Assembly (NCBI GenBank): GCA_025965695.1
Contig: JAOPWM010000164.1
Coordinates: forward strand, 1-36,845
Source: Blastococcus sp.
Lineage (GTDB): Bacteria; Actinomycetota; Actinomycetes; Mycobacteriales; Geodermatophilaceae
Reading direction: 5' to 3'
DNA: 36,845 nucleotides
Part shown: piece after piece, positions 34,218-36,845 of the stretch
Position numbering within the stretch: position 1 is the first letter of the stretch
Layout of the letters: each line of letters opens with the position of its first letter
Translations under genes and position numbers: made by a program
The notes under the pieces: model-generated
What the model was told of the DNA's origin: nothing
The model's input: only the letters and a program-made list of their open reading frames with translations
The model's database searches: none

Positions 34218-34486
34218 AGGGTGGGCCGGTCGCACGAGCCTGCGCGGCCGCGCGGGGGCCGGGCATCGTCGCCAGCCGCCATCGGCGGCTACCGCCAGGG
34301 GCGGGACGCTCGTTCCTGCTACCTGCAAGCGGTGTAACGGTTCGTGCTCCCTCTGGCGCGCGAGCTTCAGGGGTGTTCTACGCGCTCACAGGGTTCTGCA
34401 GGACTCCCCCACCACGAGGAACAACCCTGAAGCGCGGTGCCGCCGCGTCCCATACCGGGGACACCCCGTTCAGCCTGACGGCGAGG

Positions 34487-34517
34487 CTCGGCTCCTCGGC
34501 TCCTCGGCTCCTCGGCC
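34487..34517. repeat. 8-bp tandem repeat (CTCGGCTC, about 3.9 copies)
   Basis: CTCGGCTC occurs three times in a row, then CTCGGCC. It is the only such short tandem repeat in a non-coding part of the window. The unit length is not a multiple of three. It sits in the intergenic region, so copy-number change would alter spacing, not a protein. Confidence 0.7.
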
Positions 34518-34604
34518 TGGGCGATTCGGCGGCCGGCGAGTCGCGGCTCGCCCTGGAGCATCGCACCCGTGCCCACCTCGAACCGGTCCCTGCCTTGGAC
34601 GAGA

Positions 34605-34638
34605 CAGAGCCGGCCCCCCCGAGGGGCGGCCGGCTCTG
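34605..34638 (-). terminator. Aquaporin terminator hairpin
   Basis: CAGAGCCGGCC (34605-34615) pairs perfectly with GGCCGGCTCTG (34628-34638). The loop itself contains CCCC and GGGG. It follows the aquaporin stop by about 26 nt on the minus strand. No U-run is present, which is common at this GC content. Confidence 0.65.
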
Positions 34639-34663
34639 CCTCGCCTGCGTCAGCGGTCGCGGA

Positions 34664-35380
34664 TCACGCGTCCGCGGGGTTCAGTGCACGGAAGGTCAGC
34701 CCGGCCAGGGCACCGGCGAGCAGCTGGGCCAGGAAGTAGACCCAGATCGTCGACCACGCGAACATGCCCACGATCGCGGTGCCCACGAACACCGCGGGGT
34801 TGAAGACCCCGCCGGAGATGCTGCCGACGGCGAAGGCACCCACCAGGACGGTGAAGCCGATCGCCAGACCGTAGAAGGAGTTGTTCGGGTGGTCTTTGCT
34901 CGTGGCGACATTGAGCACGACGTAGACCAGCGCGAAGGTGAACAGCAGCTCCGCCACGAAGGCCGCCCCCATCGCGTGACCCGACAGCGTCAGGGCGGTG
35001 TCATGCACGGGCAGGATCACCCAGCGGACGAGCCAACCGGCCAAGGCGGCTCCCACCAGCTGGACGACCCAGTACGCGACGGCGTCCCTGGCGCCGATCC
35101 GGCCGCGCACCAGCGCGCCGAGGGTGACTGCCGGGTTGAAGTGACCCCCTGAGATGTGCCCGCCCGCGTAGACCATGACCATGAGGGCGGAGCCGATCGC
35201 CAGCGGCGCCAACGCGCCGCTGAGAGATGCGGCAGTACCGATCGCGAAGACGAACAGGAACGTCCCGATCAGCTCGACGGCGTACTTCCGCCCGGTGAGC
35301 GCCGCGGGGGAAACGGTGACGGCGGCGCGTTCTGGGACGGCAGTGGTAGCCCTGTTCTCGGTGTATGTCGCGTGAGTCAT
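34664..35380 (-). CDS. Aquaporin/MIP family channel with altered selectivity filter
   Basis: This 238-aa channel has six transmembrane helices and both half-helix motifs: SGGHFNPAVTLGAL (NPA at 82-84) and SGGVFNPAVFVGTA (NPA at 194-196). In water and glycerol channels the second NPA is followed by Arg, which lines the narrow filter; here it is Val197. The protein should therefore have a wider or more hydrophobic filter. ATG 35380 is chosen from AGAGAGG 5 nt upstream; the frame is open 63 bp further. It is divergent from a catalase gene. Some aquaporins pass hydrogen peroxide, which would fit this neighbour, but that is inference. Confidence 0.92.
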   Translation of the reverse strand: MTHATYTENRATTAVPERAAVTVSPAALTGRKYAVELIGTFLFVFAIGTAASLSGALAPLAIGSALMVMVYAGGHISGGHFNPAVTLGALVRGRIGARDAVAYWVVQLVGAALAGWLVRWVILPVHDTALTLSGHAMGAAFVAELLFTFALVYVVLNVATSKDHPNNSFYGLAIGFTVLVGAFAVGSISGGVFNPAVFVGTAIVGMFAWSTIWVYFLAQLLAGALAGLTFRALNPADA

Positions 35381-35405
35381 CGAGGCCTCTCTCTGGATCG
35401 AATGG

Positions 35406-35426
35406 CGGAACCGGGGAGTGGTTCCG
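35406..35426. promoter_or_regulatory. Perfect inverted repeat in the aquaporin-catalase intergenic region
   Basis: CGGAACC, a 7-bp spacer, then GGTTCCG. The two arms are exact complements. The site lies 26 bp upstream of the aquaporin start and about 190 bp upstream of catalase. Its size suits a dimeric helix-turn-helix regulator. It matches no operator I know well. Confidence 0.5.
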
Positions 35427-35613
35427 GATCCATCGAGGGTCACCGCGCGCAGCTGTCCGGAGCATCGCCGCCAGCGGCCAAGGCGCTTGGCTGCTGACCC
35501 GACTCCTCGAATTCCCGGTGACGGGTAGGCGGAACGGCCGCTGACCGGGACGACGCCGCAGCCGCCGCAGCCGACCGTGGGTGTCTCCCGTTCACGAACC
35601 AGGAGGCAGGACC

Positions 35614-36845
35614 TTGACCACCACCCAGCCCAAGCCCACGACCACGGACGCCGGTATCCCGGTTGCCAGCGACGACACGTCGCTGACCATCGGCCCCGAC
35701 GGCCCCATCGTGCTCAATGACTTCTACCTCATCGAGCAGATGGCCAACTTCAACCGCGAGCGCACCCCGGAGCGACAGCCGCACGCCAAGGGCCACGGTG
35801 CCTTCGGTGAGTTCGAAGTGACCGGCGACGTCAGCGCTTTCACAAGGGCCGCTGTCTTCCAGCCCGGCGCAAAGGTGGAGACGCTGAACCGGTTCTCCAC
35901 CGTCGCCGGCGAGCGGGGCAGCCCCGACACCTGGCGGGACCCGCGCGGGTGGGCGCAAAGGTTCTACACCTCCGAGGGCAACCTCGACATCGTCGGCAAC
36001 AACACCCCGGTCTTCTTCATCCGCGACGGGATGAAGTTCCAGCACTTCATCCGCTCGCAGAAGCGCCGCCTGGGCAGCAACCTGCGTGACAACGACATGC
36101 AGTGGGACTTCTGGTCGCTCTCGCCGGAATCCGCCCACATGCTGGCCTGGCTGATGGGTGACCGGGGCATCCCGAAGAACTGGCGGCACATGAACGGCTA
36201 CAGCAGCCACACCTACAGCTGGATCAACGCCGCCGGGGAGATCTCCTGGGTGAAGTACCACTTCATCAGCGACCAGGGAATCGAGTTCCTGACCCAGGCC
36301 GAGGCCGACGACCTGGCCGGCAAGGACGGCGACTACCACCAGCGCGACCTGTACAACGCGATCGAGCGCGGGGAGTACCCGAGCTGGACGCTGAAGGTGC
36401 AGATCATGCCGTACGAGGAGGCGAAGACCTACCGGTTCAACCCCTTCGACCTCACCAAGGTCTGGCCGCACGGCGACTACCCGCTCCAGGAGGTCGGCCG
36501 GCTGACGCTGAACCGCAACGTCACCGACCACCACACAGAGATCGAGCAGGCCGCGTTCGAGCCGAGCAACCAGGTGCCCGGCACCGGGCTGTCGCCGGAC
36601 AAGATGCTGCTGGCCCGCGGATTCTCCTACGCCGATGCGCACCGCGCCCGGATCGGGGCGAACTACAAGCAGGTCCCCGTCAACACCCCCCATGCCGCCG
36701 AGGTGCACAACTACGCCAAGGACGGGCTGATGCGGGTGCACAACGCCACCGAGCCGTTCTACGCGCCGAACTCCAAGGGCGGGCCGGTGGCCGACCCCAG
36801 TCGCGCCGCCGAGGTGCACTGGGAGGCCGACGGCGAGATGGTCCG
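35614..36845 (+). CDS. katA: Haem catalase (partial, runs off the window)
   Basis: The first 410 codons of a monofunctional catalase. The start is TTG 35614, supported by a perfect AGGAGG at 35601-35606. Distal His57 is in [17 protein letters not shown] and Asn130 in [14 protein letters not shown]. The proximal haem ligand Tyr339 is in [18 protein letters not shown]. The sequence also has the [17 protein letters not shown] block. It converts hydrogen peroxide to water and oxygen. Continuation past the edge would give a clade-typical protein of about 480-490 aa or more. The unusual TTG start may limit expression. Because the last base in the window is mid-codon, the C-terminus cannot be described. 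Confidence 0.95.
   Translation, partial: MTTTQPKPTTTDAGIPVASDDTSLTIGPDGPIVLNDFYLIEQMANFNRERTPERQPHAKGHGAFGEFEVTGDVSAFTRAAVFQPGAKVETLNRFSTVAGERGSPDTWRDPRGWAQRFYTSEGNLDIVGNNTPVFFIRDGMKFQHFIRSQKRRLGSNLRDNDMQWDFWSLSPESAHMLAWLMGDRGIPKNWRHMNGYSSHTYSWINAAGEISWVKYHFISDQGIEFLTQAEADDLAGKDGDYHQRDLYNAIERGEYPSWTLKVQIMPYEEAKTYRFNPFDLTKVWPHGDYPLQEVGRLTLNRNVTDHHTEIEQAAFEPSNQVPGTGLSPDKMLLARGFSYADAHRARIGANYKQVPVNTPHAAEVHNYAKDGLMRVHNATEPFYAPNSKGGPVADPSRAAEVHWEADGEMV

Larger units (their letters stand above)
34129..34663. other. 535-bp non-coding stretch between aquaporin and molybdoenzyme genes
   Basis: No credible gene is present. The stretch contains two hairpins (34197-34217 and 34605-34638) and an 8-bp tandem repeat (34487-34517), listed separately. 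If the molybdoenzyme promoter lies well upstream of the first hairpin, the gene has a long structured leader. A small RNA gene is another possibility. Confidence 0.45.

Noticed and set aside
35440-36819. 459-codon minus-strand frame opposite catalase
   Set aside because: The plus strand encodes an unmistakable catalase with all catalytic residues; the antisense frame is a shadow.

Overview
The window is about 37 kb of very GC-rich DNA (third codon positions almost all G or C). It has GTG and TTG starts, leaderless-looking starts and many 1-8 bp gene overlaps. The gene content (galactofuranose-type sugar ABC transporter, dhaKLM, pobA/vanAB, an actinobacterial-style PP2C phosphatase, an LpqE-like lipoprotein) points to a high-GC actinobacterium. 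The general feel is of Geodermatophilaceae or a related family, but that family placement is inference. I saw no rRNA, tRNA, CRISPR array, prophage or insertion sequence.

Layout. (1) 1-4660, + strand: the tail of a sugar-binding protein, a double ATPase, two RbsC-type permeases and a SIS-domain hexulose-phosphate isomerase, forming one sugar uptake operon. (2) 4870-9038, - strand: a PMT/ArnT-like membrane glycosyltransferase, two small unknown proteins, a hemerythrin-domain protein and an unknown Ala-rich protein. (3) 9043-11441: a GAF plus PP2C (RsbU-like) phosphatase, a 62-aa protein with a leaderless-type start, and two decayed genes (a possible STAS domain and a frameshifted membrane-family gene). 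(4) 11521-15007: an FAD monooxygenase divergent from dhaKLM, with a readable promoter and paired 9-bp repeats between them. (5) 15060-21587, - strand: a YihY/BrkB membrane protein, then pobA, a broken cupin gene, vanB, vanA and an MFS transporter. PobA and VanAB both deliver protocatechuate; no ring-cleavage genes are in the window. (6) 22185-27836, - strand: a seven-gene run encoding two tiny proteins, a signal peptidase II homologue, a DUF1275 membrane protein, FtsH, an LpqE/PCuAC-like lipoprotein and a PrsW-type membrane protease. This looks like an accessory membrane-proteostasis island. (7) 28212-36845: glucose-6-phosphate dehydrogenase, a COG4280 membrane protein with a small partner, a four-TM protein, an HtrA-like protease, a sulfite-oxidase-family molybdoenzyme, an aquaporin with an altered selectivity filter, and a catalase cut by the window edge. 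Much of region 7 fits redox or envelope stress.

The most interesting items are the FtsH/LspA/PrsW/lipoprotein island, the aquaporin without its filter arginine next to catalase (sharing a perfect inverted repeat), the dhaK promoter with duplicated sites, a terminator-like hairpin in the leader of the molybdoenzyme, and three independent gene wrecks. I did not find a clearly new defence or mobile system.
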